DNA of 64,000 bases from Bacteroidota bacterium (lineage in GTDB: Bacteria; Bacteroidota; Bacteroidia; Chitinophagales; Chitinophagaceae). Position 1 is the stretch's first letter. Every line of letters starts with the position of its first letter. The stretch lies in assembly GCA_018266615.1 (NCBI GenBank), contig JAFEAB010000102.1:1-64000 (forward strand), written 5' to 3'. The position numbers and the translations under genes are program-made. This document shows, piece by piece, positions 55,004 to 64,000 of this stretch. A model generated the notes under the pieces. That model was not told the DNA's origin and ran no database searches. It saw only the letters and a program-made list of their open reading frames with translations.

Positions 55004-55612
55004 GTGCTTATCCAAATTCACCCCATTGATCCCCAGCCCAGGTTGGTAAAGCAGGTAGCTGAATGCCTGCAGGATGGCGGTATTATCATATACCCCACCG
55101 ATACCATTTATGGCCTGGGGTGCGATATATTTCAGCACAAGGCGGTAGAACGTATTGCCCGGATAAAAAATATCAACCCCGCAAAAGCGCAATTTTCATT
55201 TATCTGCCGGGATTTGAGCCATCTCAGCGATTATACCAAACCCGTGAATACACCTCTTTACCGCATTTTAAAACAATACCTTCCGGGACCATTTACTTTT
55301 ATCCTTCCGGCAAGCAGGCAGGTGCCCAAAATCCTTCAAAGTAAAAAATCAACGATTGGGTTAAGGATACCGAACAATAAAATTTGCCTGGATATTATTC
55401 AAGCCCTCGATCATCCCATTTTGAGCACTACCTTACCGGGGGAAACAGTGGAAGAATATACCGACCCGGAGGTCATTTATGAAAAGTTCAACGCTCAGGT
55501 GGATATTGTTATTGATGGTGGGCCCGGGGGTATTCATCCATCTACCGTTATCGATTGTACGAAGGATGAGTATGAAGTAATAAGGCAGGGGTTGGGTGAA
55601 TGGAATGAATGA
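55004..55612 (+). CDS. Sua5/YciO/YrdC-family protein (threonylcarbamoyl-AMP synthase type)
   Basis: The 202-residue protein has the YrdC fold signatures GGIIIYPTDTIYGLGCDIFQ and KAVERIARIKN, then YLPGPFTFILPAS and TIGLRIPNN near the middle. True TsaC/Sua5 makes threonylcarbamoyl-AMP for t6A37 in tRNA; the YciO branch may differ, and the length fits either. The start is GTG 55004; no ATG lies in frame before the conserved region. It is tail to tail with rnhB, 4 nt apart. Confidence 0.85.
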   Translation: MLIQIHPIDPQPRLVKQVAECLQDGGIIIYPTDTIYGLGCDIFQHKAVERIARIKNINPAKAQFSFICRDLSHLSDYTKPVNTPLYRILKQYLPGPFTFILPASRQVPKILQSKKSTIGLRIPNNKICLDIIQALDHPILSTTLPGETVEEYTDPEVIYEKFNAQVDIVIDGGPGGIHPSTVIDCTKDEYEVIRQGLGEWNE

Positions 55613-55616
55613 TTTT

Positions 55617-56219
55617 TCAGTCATTAAAAAGAGGTGCCCCGGCGGGTAGGATGTGAAAACTTTTCCGGTGGTATTTTGATAAACCCCGCAATGCAATGGC
55701 TTTTCTATGCGTTGCGGTACCATAGCCTTTGTTTGTATCCCATCCATAGTAATCAAATTCTTTGTGAAGTTTCAGCATAAACTCATCCCGGTGTGTTTTC
55801 GCCAGGATGCTGGCTGCCGCAATCGATGCATAAATCCCATCTCCCTTCACGATACAATGGTGAGAAATATTCCGATATGTCTTAAACCGGTTACCATCCA
55901 CCAATAAATGCTCCGGTTTTATGGAAAGCTGATCCAGCGAAAGGTGCATGGCCTTAAAAGATGCCTGGAGGATATTGATTCGGTCTATTTCCTGATTATC
56001 TACTCTTGCCACTGCAAAAGCCAGGCTTTCTCTTTCTATCACCTGCCGCAGTAATTCCCTGTTTTTTACACTAACCTGCTTGCTGTCGTTTAATAAAGGA
56101 TGAAAAAAATCGCCGGGAAGGATTACGGCAGCAGCAAAAACCGGCCCGGCATAGCATCCCCTTCCCGCCTCATCAACACCGGCTTCTATTTTTGATTTAT
56201 AATACCCGGATTCTAACAC
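55617..56219 (-). CDS. rnhB: Ribonuclease HII
   Basis: It cleaves the RNA strand of RNA-DNA hybrids and single ribonucleotides in DNA. The 200-residue protein has the N-terminal [21 protein letters not shown] with the first two acidic ligands (D and E), the LLVDGNRF segment and [16 protein letters not shown] for the remaining site. The start is ATG 56219. Confidence 0.94.
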   Translation of the reverse strand: MLESGYYKSKIEAGVDEAGRGCYAGPVFAAAVILPGDFFHPLLNDSKQVSVKNRELLRQVIERESLAFAVARVDNQEIDRINILQASFKAMHLSLDQLSIKPEHLLVDGNRFKTYRNISHHCIVKGDGIYASIAAASILAKTHRDEFMLKLHKEFDYYGWDTNKGYGTATHRKAIALRGLSKYHRKSFHILPAGAPLFND

Positions 56220-56418
56220 GTTTAAATTTATATTACGCCATTAATCTTTTCCTATTATTCAGGATTAGTTTTTTGTAGGATATTTTTTCGATTGGCAGGT
56301 ACGGGGAAATATCCATTATCTCTCATAATTCATAAAATGCCCGGGAAAGGAATCTGGATAGAAAATGTTTTTATCCGGAGAGTAACAAATATTGTTTACA
56401 AACGTATGACAGAAAAAA

Positions 56419-57240
56419 ATGAAAGCAACTTTTATCCTGTTATTTTCATTGGCTTTCCTGGTTACCAGGGCACAACCCTCCAAACCAGCCGTATTGACCC
56501 TGGCAACTTTTCATTTTGACTTTCCCAACCTTGATGTGGTCCAAATTTCAAAAAATGACCAGATAGACGTGCTGGATCCAAAATACCAAAATGAAATTGA
56601 AGAAATCGTAAAAAAGATCATGAAATTCAAACCCACTATAATTGCAATTGAGAGGAATCCCAATGAACAAGGAGTTACTGATTCAGCTTATCTGCAATAT
56701 GTGCAAAACAAGTACTCCCTTGCCCGTTGTGAAGAAGAACAGATTGGATTTCGAATAGCCAAACAGATGGGATTAACAAGGCTTTATTGCGTAAATGCAT
56801 GGGGGAATTTCAATGACCGCATTGCGCGTATCGTGTATGGGAAAGACAGTGTAGAAGCGAAAAAATTTGAATCCTATTTTGAAAAGAATCCCGATTCTTC
56901 GAAGCGGGTATTGATGCCTATTGTTTTTAAAAAAGCGGGCATCCTTGCTACATTAAGACAAGTAAATGACGAAACAAACATTAAGAAAGACCTGGGAAAT
57001 TATTTAATCGGATTATTTAAATATGAGTCCAAACCAAATGACTTTTTGGGAGTTGATTTTGAAACAGGACGCTGGTTTAGCAGAAATTTAAAAATTTTTA
57101 GAAATATCCAAAGAATACCTGCCGCCCCATCCGACAGAATTTTAGTGATTTTTGGTGCGGGCCATATGAATATTTTAAATTACCTGTTCGATTGCTCCCC
57201 AGAATATATCCGGGTAAATACAAACCACTATTTAGAATAG
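56419..57240 (+). CDS. Exported DUF5694 protein, TraB/EreA-like fold
   Basis: The 273-residue protein has a signal peptide (KATFILLFSLAFLVTRAQ) and the family opening LATFHFDFPNLDV. An IIAIERNPNEQ segment and a closing ILVIFGAGHMNIL follow. His and Glu at these places resemble the metal-site pattern of TraB/EreA-like hydrolases, but activity is not known. The family is frequent in Bacteroidota. Spacing to its neighbours (about 200 and 290 bp) indicates a single-gene unit; 57241-57531 shows no other gene. Confidence 0.75.
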   Translation: MKATFILLFSLAFLVTRAQPSKPAVLTLATFHFDFPNLDVVQISKNDQIDVLDPKYQNEIEEIVKKIMKFKPTIIAIERNPNEQGVTDSAYLQYVQNKYSLARCEEEQIGFRIAKQMGLTRLYCVNAWGNFNDRIARIVYGKDSVEAKKFESYFEKNPDSSKRVLMPIVFKKAGILATLRQVNDETNIKKDLGNYLIGLFKYESKPNDFLGVDFETGRWFSRNLKIFRNIQRIPAAPSDRILVIFGAGHMNILNYLFDCSPEYIRVNTNHYLE

Positions 57241-57531
57241 AATATTTATTAGAGATTGAATCGGGGAATTTCCCACTTCAACCTGCAACCGGTTTTGTTT
57301 TGCCGGGTTCCTGGTATTCCTTATTCCAAAGCCTCCTGCAAATTTTAATAGAGGATCCGTCTAAATTCATCAGCTCCGATATTGAGGTCATATTAGGCAG
57401 TAATTTATAATATAAGGTTACGGCTAATCTTCAGAATGGAAATATAAAATGGCCGGCACAATGCAACAAATATCCTGATCGTTTATTGAGCAACGATTTT
57501 GTAGTAACTTACCAATTAACAACTTGCTATT

Positions 57532-59754
57532 ATGAAGAGATATGTAACGGATTTTTACTATTCTTTTCCCGTACAGCTCTTTATCCTACACTTCAGGAAA
57601 TACCAGATTCTCTTACTATTCTGGTTTATCCTTATCAGCACCATTAGCAGCGATTTTTTGAAGCATTATGGCGCCGATGCCTTGTTTTTTGTTCCCGAAT
57701 ACCTGGGGTCTGTAAATTTTGTGGGGGCTGCCATAGTGGGTGTTGCCCTTGGGGTCTATATCATGAGTTGGAATGTTACCACGTTCATTCTTCACAGCAA
57801 GCGTTTTAAATTCCTGGCTACTACCCGAAACCCCTTCCTGAAATATTGTATTAACAATGCCCTGTTTCCCATTTTATTTGTGCTTTATTATTTCGGCAGA
57901 TTGTATTGGTTCTCAGAATACCGGGAATTGATGACATTCTCAGAAATCATGGTTATCCTTTTGGGCATCCTTTTGGGCCTGGCATTATTAATGGGAATTT
58001 CACTGGCCTATTTTTTTGGCGCCGATAAAACCATTGTACGCACCATGGCGCCCATAATAAACAGCCCCGAACTATTTAATAAACGGTTTTCCAACAAACG
58101 GTATGTAGATGAAGGTTTTGGATTAAAAGTAGGCGTTTATTTAAGCGGACACCTGCGTTGGAAGAAAGCGCGTAATGTTAGTCACTACCGGCAGGATTTC
58201 CTGGATACCATTTTTAAACGCCACCATCTGGCAGCCATTGCCAGTATTGTATTGGCCTTCCTGTTTTTGATTCTGGTTGGGTTTTTACTGGATAACTCTT
58301 ATTTTGAACTCCCGGCCGCCGCCAGCATCCTGGTATTTTTTGCCATTCTGATAGCGGTAATCGGATCCTTAACCTATTTCCTGGAAAGCTGGAGCCTGCC
58401 AGCCGCTATTTTACTGCTGGTGGTTGTGAATGTACTGTATGAGCACGAGATAATTGACCCCCGGAATAAAGCGTACGGTATCGATTATACGAAAAGAGAT
58501 CTTCGCCCCGATTATGATAAGCAATCCCTTCAAAACCTGTGTACTAACACAAGAATGAAAGCGGACGAACAAAACATGCTGGGCATTTTGAACCGATGGA
58601 AAGCCAGGCAAAAGGAAGAGAAGCCGCTTATGGTTTTTATTAATGTAAGCGGAGGCGGATTGCGAAGCGCGGCTTTTGTAATGAACGCCCTTCAAAAAAT
58701 GGACAGTATTACCCAGGGAAAACTGATGGAGCACAGTTTCCTTTTCAGCGGTGCCAGTGGAGGTATGCTGGCCGCCAGCTATTACCGCGAATTGTACCGG
58801 CTGAAATTGCAAAATCCAAAGTTTGATATTTCAAAGGAAACCTATACCGACAATATTGCCAAGGATTTGCTTAACCCGGTCTTCACCTCCATGATTGCCA
58901 GGGACTTGTTTTCTCCGGCACAGCGTTTCTCGGTTGACGGATTTTCGTATGTGAAAGACCGGGGGTATGCTTTCGAAAAAAAATTGTCCGACAATACCAA
59001 CGGGTTATTAGACAAACAGATGAAGGACCTTTCCGCGGATGAGCATGCCGCTAAAATCCCGCTTATTATTTTTAATTCGGTAGTAACAGTGGATGGAAGA
59101 AAAATGGTTATGGGTACCCAACCCATGAGCTTTATGATGAAACCACCCAATATGATGGAAGATAGCCTGGCCAATCCGGATGCGGTGGATTTTAATGCCC
59201 TGTTTAAGAACCTGCAACCTCAAAACCTGCGCATTCTAACCGCTTTGCGAATGAGTGCTACGTTCCCCTATGTTTTGCCTAATGTATGGCTTCCTACTAA
59301 CCCTGTTGTGGATGTGATGGATGCCGGATTGCGGGATAATTATGGCATGGAAACTACGCTACGGTTTATTGATGTGTTCCGCAACTGGCTGAAGGAGAAT
59401 ACGTCGGGTGTAGTGATCCTTCAATTAAAAGACCGGGTGCTTGAAAATGTTCCCCTGCATTTTGATAAGGGATCTGTTACCAATATGATCGTTACGCCTG
59501 CCACTATGCTGCAACAGAATTGGTTCCGCTTGCAAGACTATGCTCAATCTGATGAATATAATTATATCACACAGAATAATGACGACCTGAAGATTCAGCG
59601 GCTTTCCATCATGTACCTTCCTCAAAAGCCGGACAAGGGGGCCGTTCTGAATTTTCACCTAACGGCAAGGGAGAAACGCGATGTAAAGAATGCATTTTAC
59701 GGAGAGATCAATCAGAAAGCGATTGCTACGGTAAAGCAGCTTCTCAGCCCATAG
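57532..59754 (+). CDS. Patatin-like phospholipase with polytopic membrane N-terminus
   Basis: The 740-residue protein begins with about seven or eight hydrophobic helices (about 20-320). A cytosolic patatin domain follows: oxyanion motif SGGGLRSA near 373, nucleophile GASGG near 406 and dyad Asp in VMDAGLRDNYG near 596. This is a Ser-Asp lipid acyl hydrolase held in the membrane. Substrate unknown, presumably phospholipid. It ends overlapping by 11 nt the convergent lipid kinase gene. Confidence 0.88.
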   Translation: MKRYVTDFYYSFPVQLFILHFRKYQILLLFWFILISTISSDFLKHYGADALFFVPEYLGSVNFVGAAIVGVALGVYIMSWNVTTFILHSKRFKFLATTRNPFLKYCINNALFPILFVLYYFGRLYWFSEYRELMTFSEIMVILLGILLGLALLMGISLAYFFGADKTIVRTMAPIINSPELFNKRFSNKRYVDEGFGLKVGVYLSGHLRWKKARNVSHYRQDFLDTIFKRHHLAAIASIVLAFLFLILVGFLLDNSYFELPAAASILVFFAILIAVIGSLTYFLESWSLPAAILLLVVVNVLYEHEIIDPRNKAYGIDYTKRDLRPDYDKQSLQNLCTNTRMKADEQNMLGILNRWKARQKEEKPLMVFINVSGGGLRSAAFVMNALQKMDSITQGKLMEHSFLFSGASGGMLAASYYRELYRLKLQNPKFDISKETYTDNIAKDLLNPVFTSMIARDLFSPAQRFSVDGFSYVKDRGYAFEKKLSDNTNGLLDKQMKDLSADEHAAKIPLIIFNSVVTVDGRKMVMGTQPMSFMMKPPNMMEDSLANPDAVDFNALFKNLQPQNLRILTALRMSATFPYVLPNVWLPTNPVVDVMDAGLRDNYGMETTLRFIDVFRNWLKENTSGVVILQLKDRVLENVPLHFDKGSVTNMIVTPATMLQQNWFRLQDYAQSDEYNYITQNNDDLKIQRLSIMYLPQKPDKGAVLNFHLTAREKRDVKNAFYGEINQKAIATVKQLLSP

Positions 59755-60652
59755 GCTGAATAAGATTTATTGCGTGGGGAATGATTCGGATATTAAATTC
59801 TCTTTCTGTTTCAGCCGGCTCTCCGTCAATATGCAGTGGCGCCAGAGAATTATTTTTAAGCGTTAGGGTAGCCGCCCTGAAATAGTGGATTGTTCTGTTT
59901 TTTTTTCTGATATCTGCCACGGGTATTGGTTTTCCCCTGGTTATTTGAAGCAGCACTTTTCCTAATAATAAAATTCGGTTTGTTTTGTTAACCACCACAA
60001 TATCGAGTAATCCGTCACTTAAACTTGCTTTGGGTGCAATACGCATATTATTTCCAAATTGATTTGCATTGGCAATACTGATAAAATAAGCATTAAAAGC
60101 AAGCGCCTCGCCTTCGGTAAAGAGGGAGAATGGGTATGATTTTGCGAGTATCCAATGCTTAACGGTTAAACGGGTATACGTTTTTAAACCCCTGGAAGAT
60201 ACGTTTGCAAATTCGTGTGCAATTTTGGCATCAAATCCCAAACCACAAAGCATAAAACTGTACCGGTTGTTAACTTGAAAAGCATCAATAAAAGAAGCCT
60301 GGCCATCCAGGATAATAGCCATGGCTCTCTTAATATTTTTTGGGATGCCTGCGCTAAATGCAAGCCCGTTTCCGGAACCCCGTGGAATAATGCCAATGCG
60401 TACCGGGTTTCCAATCAGGTATGTGGCAATTTGGTTAATACTTCCATCACCACCACAAATCACCACATCGGTAATTTGTTCCTTTTTTATTTTTTCGGGC
60501 AGGAAATTATAATTTCCGGATGCCTGGGTATGCTCAATGGAATAGATATGCGGGTGCATTTTCAAAGCCTGGTTAATATACCCGACCAGGGCTTTATAGT
60601 TACCGGTACCGGAAATCGGGTTGACAAAAAAAAGCAGATTCCTTTTTAGCAT
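59744..60652 (-). CDS. Diacylglycerol/lipid kinase family protein
   Basis: The 302-residue protein has the DAGK catalytic domain: VNPISGTGNYKALVGYI near the N-terminus, the GGDGSINQIATYL nucleotide loop and GIIPRGSGNGLAFSAGIP. The YegS/DgkB-type C-terminal domain carries DGLLDIVVVNK. It phosphorylates a diacylglycerol-like or sphingoid lipid. It is cotranscribed with fabH, 3 nt downstream of that gene. Confidence 0.9.
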   Translation of the reverse strand: MLKRNLLFFVNPISGTGNYKALVGYINQALKMHPHIYSIEHTQASGNYNFLPEKIKKEQITDVVICGGDGSINQIATYLIGNPVRIGIIPRGSGNGLAFSAGIPKNIKRAMAIILDGQASFIDAFQVNNRYSFMLCGLGFDAKIAHEFANVSSRGLKTYTRLTVKHWILAKSYPFSLFTEGEALAFNAYFISIANANQFGNNMRIAPKASLSDGLLDIVVVNKTNRILLLGKVLLQITRGKPIPVADIRKKNRTIHYFRAATLTLKNNSLAPLHIDGEPAETEREFNIRIIPHAINLIQPMG

Positions 60653-60655
60653 AAT

Positions 60656-61705
60656 TTACCATCTCATTAATACCGATCCCCAGGTGTAGCCACTGCCAAA
60701 AGCTGCCAGGCATATCAGGTCGCCTTCCTTTATTTTTCCTTTTTCCCATGCTTCGCAGAGCGCAATGGGAATGGAAGCGGCCGTTGTATTACCGTAATGT
60801 TCAATGTTGTTAAATACCTGGTCGTTGCTGAGCTTTAATTGCTTTTGAACAAACTGTGCGATTCGGAGATTTGCCTGGTGAGGCACTAAAAGGGTTAGGT
60901 CGGATGTTTTTAGTCCATTATCATCCAACGCTTCATGAATCACTTCGGGAAATTTTTCCACCGCTTTTTTAAATACCGCCGGGCCATCCATAAAAGGGTA
61001 GTTCTGCCCCTTCTCAATCATGGCATGGCTCATAAACATTTCGCCCATTTCTTTATCCTCAAAATCAGCATGCGGTTTATCCGACCAATGGTTGGCATGT
61101 GTACCGGGGTTGTACATGGCGAGTACTTCCGCAAATTCCCCATCGCTATGCAGATGCGTACTTAAAATTCCCTGGTTTTCTTTTTCAGTAGGCTGAATTA
61201 CGGCTGCACCTGCCCCATCCCCAAATATCACGGAAATATTGCGGCCCCTGGTAGAGAAATCTAAACCAAAAGAATGTTTTTCACTGCCCACGATCAGGAT
61301 GTTTTTATACATGCCTGTTTTAATATATTGATCGGCGACGGATAAGGCATAAATAAAACCACTGCACTGGTTTCTTACATCCAGCGCACCAATGTGATTC
61401 ATCTTCATGGCGCGTTGAAGCAATACGCCACAACCGGGGAAATAATAATCGGGGGAAAGGGTGGCAAAAATAATGAAGTCGATATCATTTGGGGTTATTC
61501 CCGCTCTTTCAATGGCAATCCTGGCAGCTTCCACCCCCATGGTAGTGGTGGTTTCTTTGGTGCGATGGGCAAAACGCCGTTCCTTAATTCCGGATCTTTC
61601 CTGAATCCAAGCGTCGGAAGTATCCATGAATCGGGTAAGATCGTTATTGGTAACTATATTTTCCGGGACATAAAAGCCAATTCCGGCAATTTTGGATCTG
61701 GGCAT
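60656..61705 (-). CDS. fabH: 3-oxoacyl-ACP synthase III (FabH-type)
   Basis: A thiolase-fold ketosynthase that starts fatty-acid or related chains. Catalytic residues are present: C114 in DVRNQCSGF, H276 in VPHQAN and N306 in EHYGNTTAAS. The 349-residue length is slightly above E. coli FabH because of an insert around 205-245. A paralogue making another polyketide or alkyl chain cannot be excluded. It shares an operon with the lipid kinase. Confidence 0.9.
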   Translation of the reverse strand: MPRSKIAGIGFYVPENIVTNNDLTRFMDTSDAWIQERSGIKERRFAHRTKETTTTMGVEAARIAIERAGITPNDIDFIIFATLSPDYYFPGCGVLLQRAMKMNHIGALDVRNQCSGFIYALSVADQYIKTGMYKNILIVGSEKHSFGLDFSTRGRNISVIFGDGAGAAVIQPTEKENQGILSTHLHSDGEFAEVLAMYNPGTHANHWSDKPHADFEDKEMGEMFMSHAMIEKGQNYPFMDGPAVFKKAVEKFPEVIHEALDDNGLKTSDLTLLVPHQANLRIAQFVQKQLKLSNDQVFNNIEHYGNTTAASIPIALCEAWEKGKIKEGDLICLAAFGSGYTWGSVLMRW

Positions 61706-61760
61706 GTTCTTAACAATTTAGCAAGCATGGCAAATTACGTTTTTTAATAAAAGCCTTCCG

Positions 61761-62297
61761 TTAATTTACACGAACCATGTTGCGTAGGCAAAAGTCATCA
61801 TCGTATCGGGGTCTTAACCGCGTTTTCATGTGGAAGCGCAATGCCTCCCGTAGTTGCTGGTCGGATCCGATATGTTTATTGGTAAAGGATTCTGCCATGG
61901 GAAGGAGGGTAAGCTTGTTTTTATCATAAAGGATTTGGATGATGAATACTTCTCCCCGGATCACGAAATTCAAAAACTCCCAATGATCTACGGTACTTAA
62001 ATATCCCGTTCCTTTTAAGGTATCGCTAAGTGAAATCCGGTATCGGAGTAATTCTTTTACATCACCGGTAAAAGCCACGGCATACTCTGTGTCCGATTTT
62101 TTTGAAAGTATTAATTTCACGGGTTCGCCAAAATTGGAGTTTGTATTCACCAATACAGCCCACTTTCCCAGATAGTCTTCGTTTATGGGGAGTGCGGGTT
62201 CCGGATCGAGTGTATATACCGAACTATAGGGGCAACCTGTTAACAAGATTCCACATAATCCTGCAATAAATATCAAACAAAGGGCTCCTTTCCTCAT
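61761..62297 (-). CDS. Uncharacterised lipoprotein
   Basis: From ATG 62297 (MRKGALCLIFIAGLCGILLT, then GC) the protein has a clear lipoprotein signal with the acylated Cys in LLTGC. The rest is beta-rich, with WAVLVNTNSNFGEP and EYAVAFTGDVKEL segments and a basic helix near the end (LREALRFHMKTRLRP). I recognise no family. The frame extends to 62342 but the signal sets the start. It lies between fabH and obgE on the same strand. Confidence 0.7.
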   Translation of the reverse strand: MRKGALCLIFIAGLCGILLTGCPYSSVYTLDPEPALPINEDYLGKWAVLVNTNSNFGEPVKLILSKKSDTEYAVAFTGDVKELLRYRISLSDTLKGTGYLSTVDHWEFLNFVIRGEVFIIQILYDKNKLTLLPMAESFTNKHIGSDQQLREALRFHMKTRLRPRYDDDFCLRNMVRVN

Positions 62298-62374
62298 AAG
62301 CGCGAACTGGGGTTCGTTACGAATATAGAAACAACGAATCACCCCCCGAAGGATTGTTAGTCCACAGGTGTGGA

Positions 62375-63379
62375 TTACGCCTGTTCCTGCCGGTTAAGGG
62401 TAGCCCAAAGCAGGTCTTTTAATTGTTGGAGATGTTGCCCTGTAACGGAAGAAATAAAAATGTGTGGTATGTTTTTGGGAAGCTCATTATCGATGGCTTT
62501 CATCAGTTCTTCATCCAACATATCCGATTTGCTGATGGCAATTACAAAATCTTTTTGGAGCATATCGGGATTGTATTCTTCCAATTCCTTTTTAAGGATA
62601 TTAAATTCTTCCAAATGATTTTTACTATCTGCGGGAATAACGAAGAGCAATATGGAATTCCGTTCAATATGCCGCAGGAACCGGTGGCCCAGACCCTTGC
62701 CTTCGGCGGCTCCTTCGATGATACCAGGCAGATCGGCCATACAAAAACTTTTTCCATCGCGGTATTCTACCATGCCCAATTGAGGAGTAATGGTAGTAAA
62801 GGCGTAATCAGCAATTTTCGGTTTAGCCGCGGTTATGCTGGAAAGCAGCGTGGATTTACCGGCATTAGGAAATCCGACCAGGCCCACATCCGCAAGTACT
62901 TTTAATTCGAGTACTTTAATTCCTTCTTCACTGGGTTCGCCAGGCTGGGCATATTCGGGCGCCTGGTTGGTAGCTGTTTTAAAATTACTATTACCCAATC
63001 CGCCGCGCCCGCCGCGAAGCAAAATAACTTCCTGGCCGTCTTCTAAAATTTCAGCTTCTACTTTCCCGGTTACTTCATCCTTCGCCACCGTACCAAGCGG
63101 AACTTCAATAATAATATCTTTCCCTGTTTTGCCCGTTGAATTATTGGCACTTCCGTTGCCGCCATCTTCGGCAAGGATGTTTTTAAAATATCGTAAATGG
63201 AGAAGGGTCCAAAGTTGTTTGTTTCCCCTCAGGATAATATGTGCCCCGCGGCCGCCATCCCCTCCATCCGGCCCTCCCTTTGCAGTAAGCTTGTTTCGAA
63301 GAAAATGCCTGCTTCCTGCTCCGCCATGGCCACTGCGGCAAAACACTTTAATCTGATCTACAAAATTTGTTTTCTCCAT
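62375..63379 (-). CDS. obgE: GTPase ObgE/CgtA
   Basis: A ribosome-assembly GTPase. The N-terminal Obg domain is glycine-rich ([27 protein letters not shown]). The G domain follows, with G1 [12 protein letters not shown]3 [10 protein letters not shown]4 ISKSD and G5 ISSV. The 334-residue length shows that the C-terminal TGS-like extension is absent. Confidence 0.96.
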   Translation of the reverse strand: MEKTNFVDQIKVFCRSGHGGAGSRHFLRNKLTAKGGPDGGDGGRGAHIILRGNKQLWTLLHLRYFKNILAEDGGNGSANNSTGKTGKDIIIEVPLGTVAKDEVTGKVEAEILEDGQEVILLRGGRGGLGNSNFKTATNQAPEYAQPGEPSEEGIKVLELKVLADVGLVGFPNAGKSTLLSSITAAKPKIADYAFTTITPQLGMVEYRDGKSFCMADLPGIIEGAAEGKGLGHRFLRHIERNSILLFVIPADSKNHLEEFNILKKELEEYNPDMLQKDFVIAISKSDMLDEELMKAIDNELPKNIPHIFISSVTGQHLQQLKDLLWATLNRQEQA

Positions 63380-63428
63380 CTTTGCAAAGGTGCAGGTTTT
63401 CCGGCATCATTTTTTGAACCGGGTGTTT

Positions 63429-63785
63429 ATGAAGAAAATATTTCTATTTTTCCTTGTGTTTGTAATTTGTGGGTGCTCGAAATCCAAAAAAATGCAGCGC
63501 CCCACTTTAGACGTCCCAGCCTGTGTAAAAAGCCTTATTAAGAAGTTCTCTCAGGAAGAGATGACTAATCCGCCCCGGGCTGTGTACAGGTACAGTTATA
63601 AAGGAAATACGGTGTATTTTGTGCCGGCAATCTGTTGCGACTTTTACAGTGATTTATTTGATGATCATTGTAATTTATTGGGGCATCCGGATGGTGGTAT
63701 TATGGGAAAGGGGGATGGAAAGGTTCCGGATTTTTTTGATAAGCGAACGGATCCATACCTCATTTGGAAAGACATCCGTAAATAA
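63429..63785 (+). CDS. Small lipoprotein, DUF6970-like
   Basis: 118 residues from ATG 63429. The signal MKKIFLFFLVFVICGC places the acylated Cys in ICGC. The mature part has CVKSLIKKFSQEE, then YKGNTVYFVPAICCDFYSDL and CNLLGHPDGGIMGKGDGKVPDF, which resemble a small Bacteroidota family I recall as DUF6970. Function unknown. It is divergent from obgE with 49 bp between. Confidence 0.7.
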   Translation: MKKIFLFFLVFVICGCSKSKKMQRPTLDVPACVKSLIKKFSQEEMTNPPRAVYRYSYKGNTVYFVPAICCDFYSDLFDDHCNLLGHPDGGIMGKGDGKVPDFFDKRTDPYLIWKDIRK

Positions 63786-63812
63786 GTTCAATTTTTAGTT
63801 TACAATTGGAAA

Positions 63813-63820
63813 TAATTTTG
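63813..63820 (+). promoter_or_regulatory. -7 box of the last gene
   Basis: TAATTTTG ends 8 nt before the GTG at 63829, implying a very short leader. Confidence 0.45.
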
Positions 63821-63828
63821 TGGATTAA

Positions 63829-64000
63829 GTGAAATACAAATTGGCATACCTCTGTGGAACCTCGAGCTGGGGCGGGTTAGAAATGAACCAATTGCGGAAT
63901 GCTATTTGGATGCAACAAAGGGGACATGCTGTGGTAATTCTTTGTTGCGGTAATTCTCCCATTGAAGAAAATGCCCGGAAAGAAAATGTGAAAGTAATTC
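63829..64000 (+). CDS. Glycosyltransferase (GT4-like), 3' end cut by window
   Basis: The frame from GTG 63829 reads VKYKLAYLCGTSSWGGLEMN, followed by QRGHAVVILC, and stays open to the last base (57 codons). The SWGGLEMN loop followed by a helix and a GH-x-V strand is typical of the first Rossmann fold of GT4/GT1-type glycosyltransferases. No upstream ATG lies in frame near the promoter; the start is inferred from the promoter and the strand beginning. Confidence 0.65.
   Translation, partial: MKYKLAYLCGTSSWGGLEMNQLRNAIWMQQRGHAVVILCCGNSPIEENARKENVKVI

Noticed and set aside
57192-57410. 72-residue frame after the DUF5694 gene
   Set aside because: It overlaps the end of that gene in another frame, lacks a promoter box and shows no recognisable feature.

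Overview
This window comes from a member of the Bacteroidota, most likely a chitinophagaceae-like aerobe. The evidence is promoters of the Bacteroidota type (TTTG, a spacer, then TAnnTTTG), the absence of Shine-Dalgarno sequences, a complete Alternative Complex III plus cytochrome oxidase operon, a 2-oxoacid dehydrogenase E1 with fused alpha and beta parts, and a lamin-tail surface protein with a gliding/T9SS-like C-terminus. No rRNA and no conventional tRNA gene is visible.

Layout. 1-7.8 kb: a PspC membrane protein cut by the left edge, the pair gcvT-comB, and a large SWIM/SNF2 helicase. 7.8-8.5 kb: a gene-poor stretch with a possible PIN-domain remnant. 8.5-17 kb: mqnC (futalosine menaquinone pathway), an aspartyl protease with PDZ domain, an active/inactive pair of M16 peptidases, a small membrane protein, a VWA protein and the fused E1. 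17-18.6 kb: an AT-rich ankyrin gene between two inverted arrays of a 7-bp repeat. 18.6-20.8 kb: two uncharacterised proteins and a PurN fused to a membrane domain. 21-35.7 kb: one long respiratory operon, actABCDEF, coxB, coxA, ctaB, two subunit III genes and a subunit IV gene, closed by a clear hairpin terminator. SCO and DUF420 assembly-type genes follow. Menaquinone made through MqnC is the expected electron donor to this Act complex, which would pass electrons to the oxidase next to it.

37-39.5 kb: an alkyltransferase-like protein, a small Cys-rich protein, trmB, a remarkable tRNA-like RNA gene with its own terminator, and an Lrp/AsnC regulator. 39.3-40.2 kb: a two-CxxC protein on what looks like a gene cassette. 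40.2-47.8 kb: a peptide-type ABC permease coupled to a glycosyltransferase, a MarR regulator, an acyl-CoA dehydrogenase, an AraC regulator, a dihaem cytochrome c and a membrane protein. 48.3-57.2 kb: an orphan KorB, asd, the surface protein, a sugar kinase, a Sua5-family protein, rnhB and a DUF5694 protein. 57.5-64 kb: a membrane patatin lipase, a lipid kinase, FabH, two lipoproteins, obgE and the start of a glycosyltransferase cut by the right edge.

The most unusual item is the RNA at 38524-38693 (minus strand). It has a full class II tRNA body (acceptor, D, anticodon and T arms) but an extra arm of about 98 nt, and it fits neither an ordinary tRNA nor tmRNA. All functional calls rest on motif reading by eye; no database search was run.
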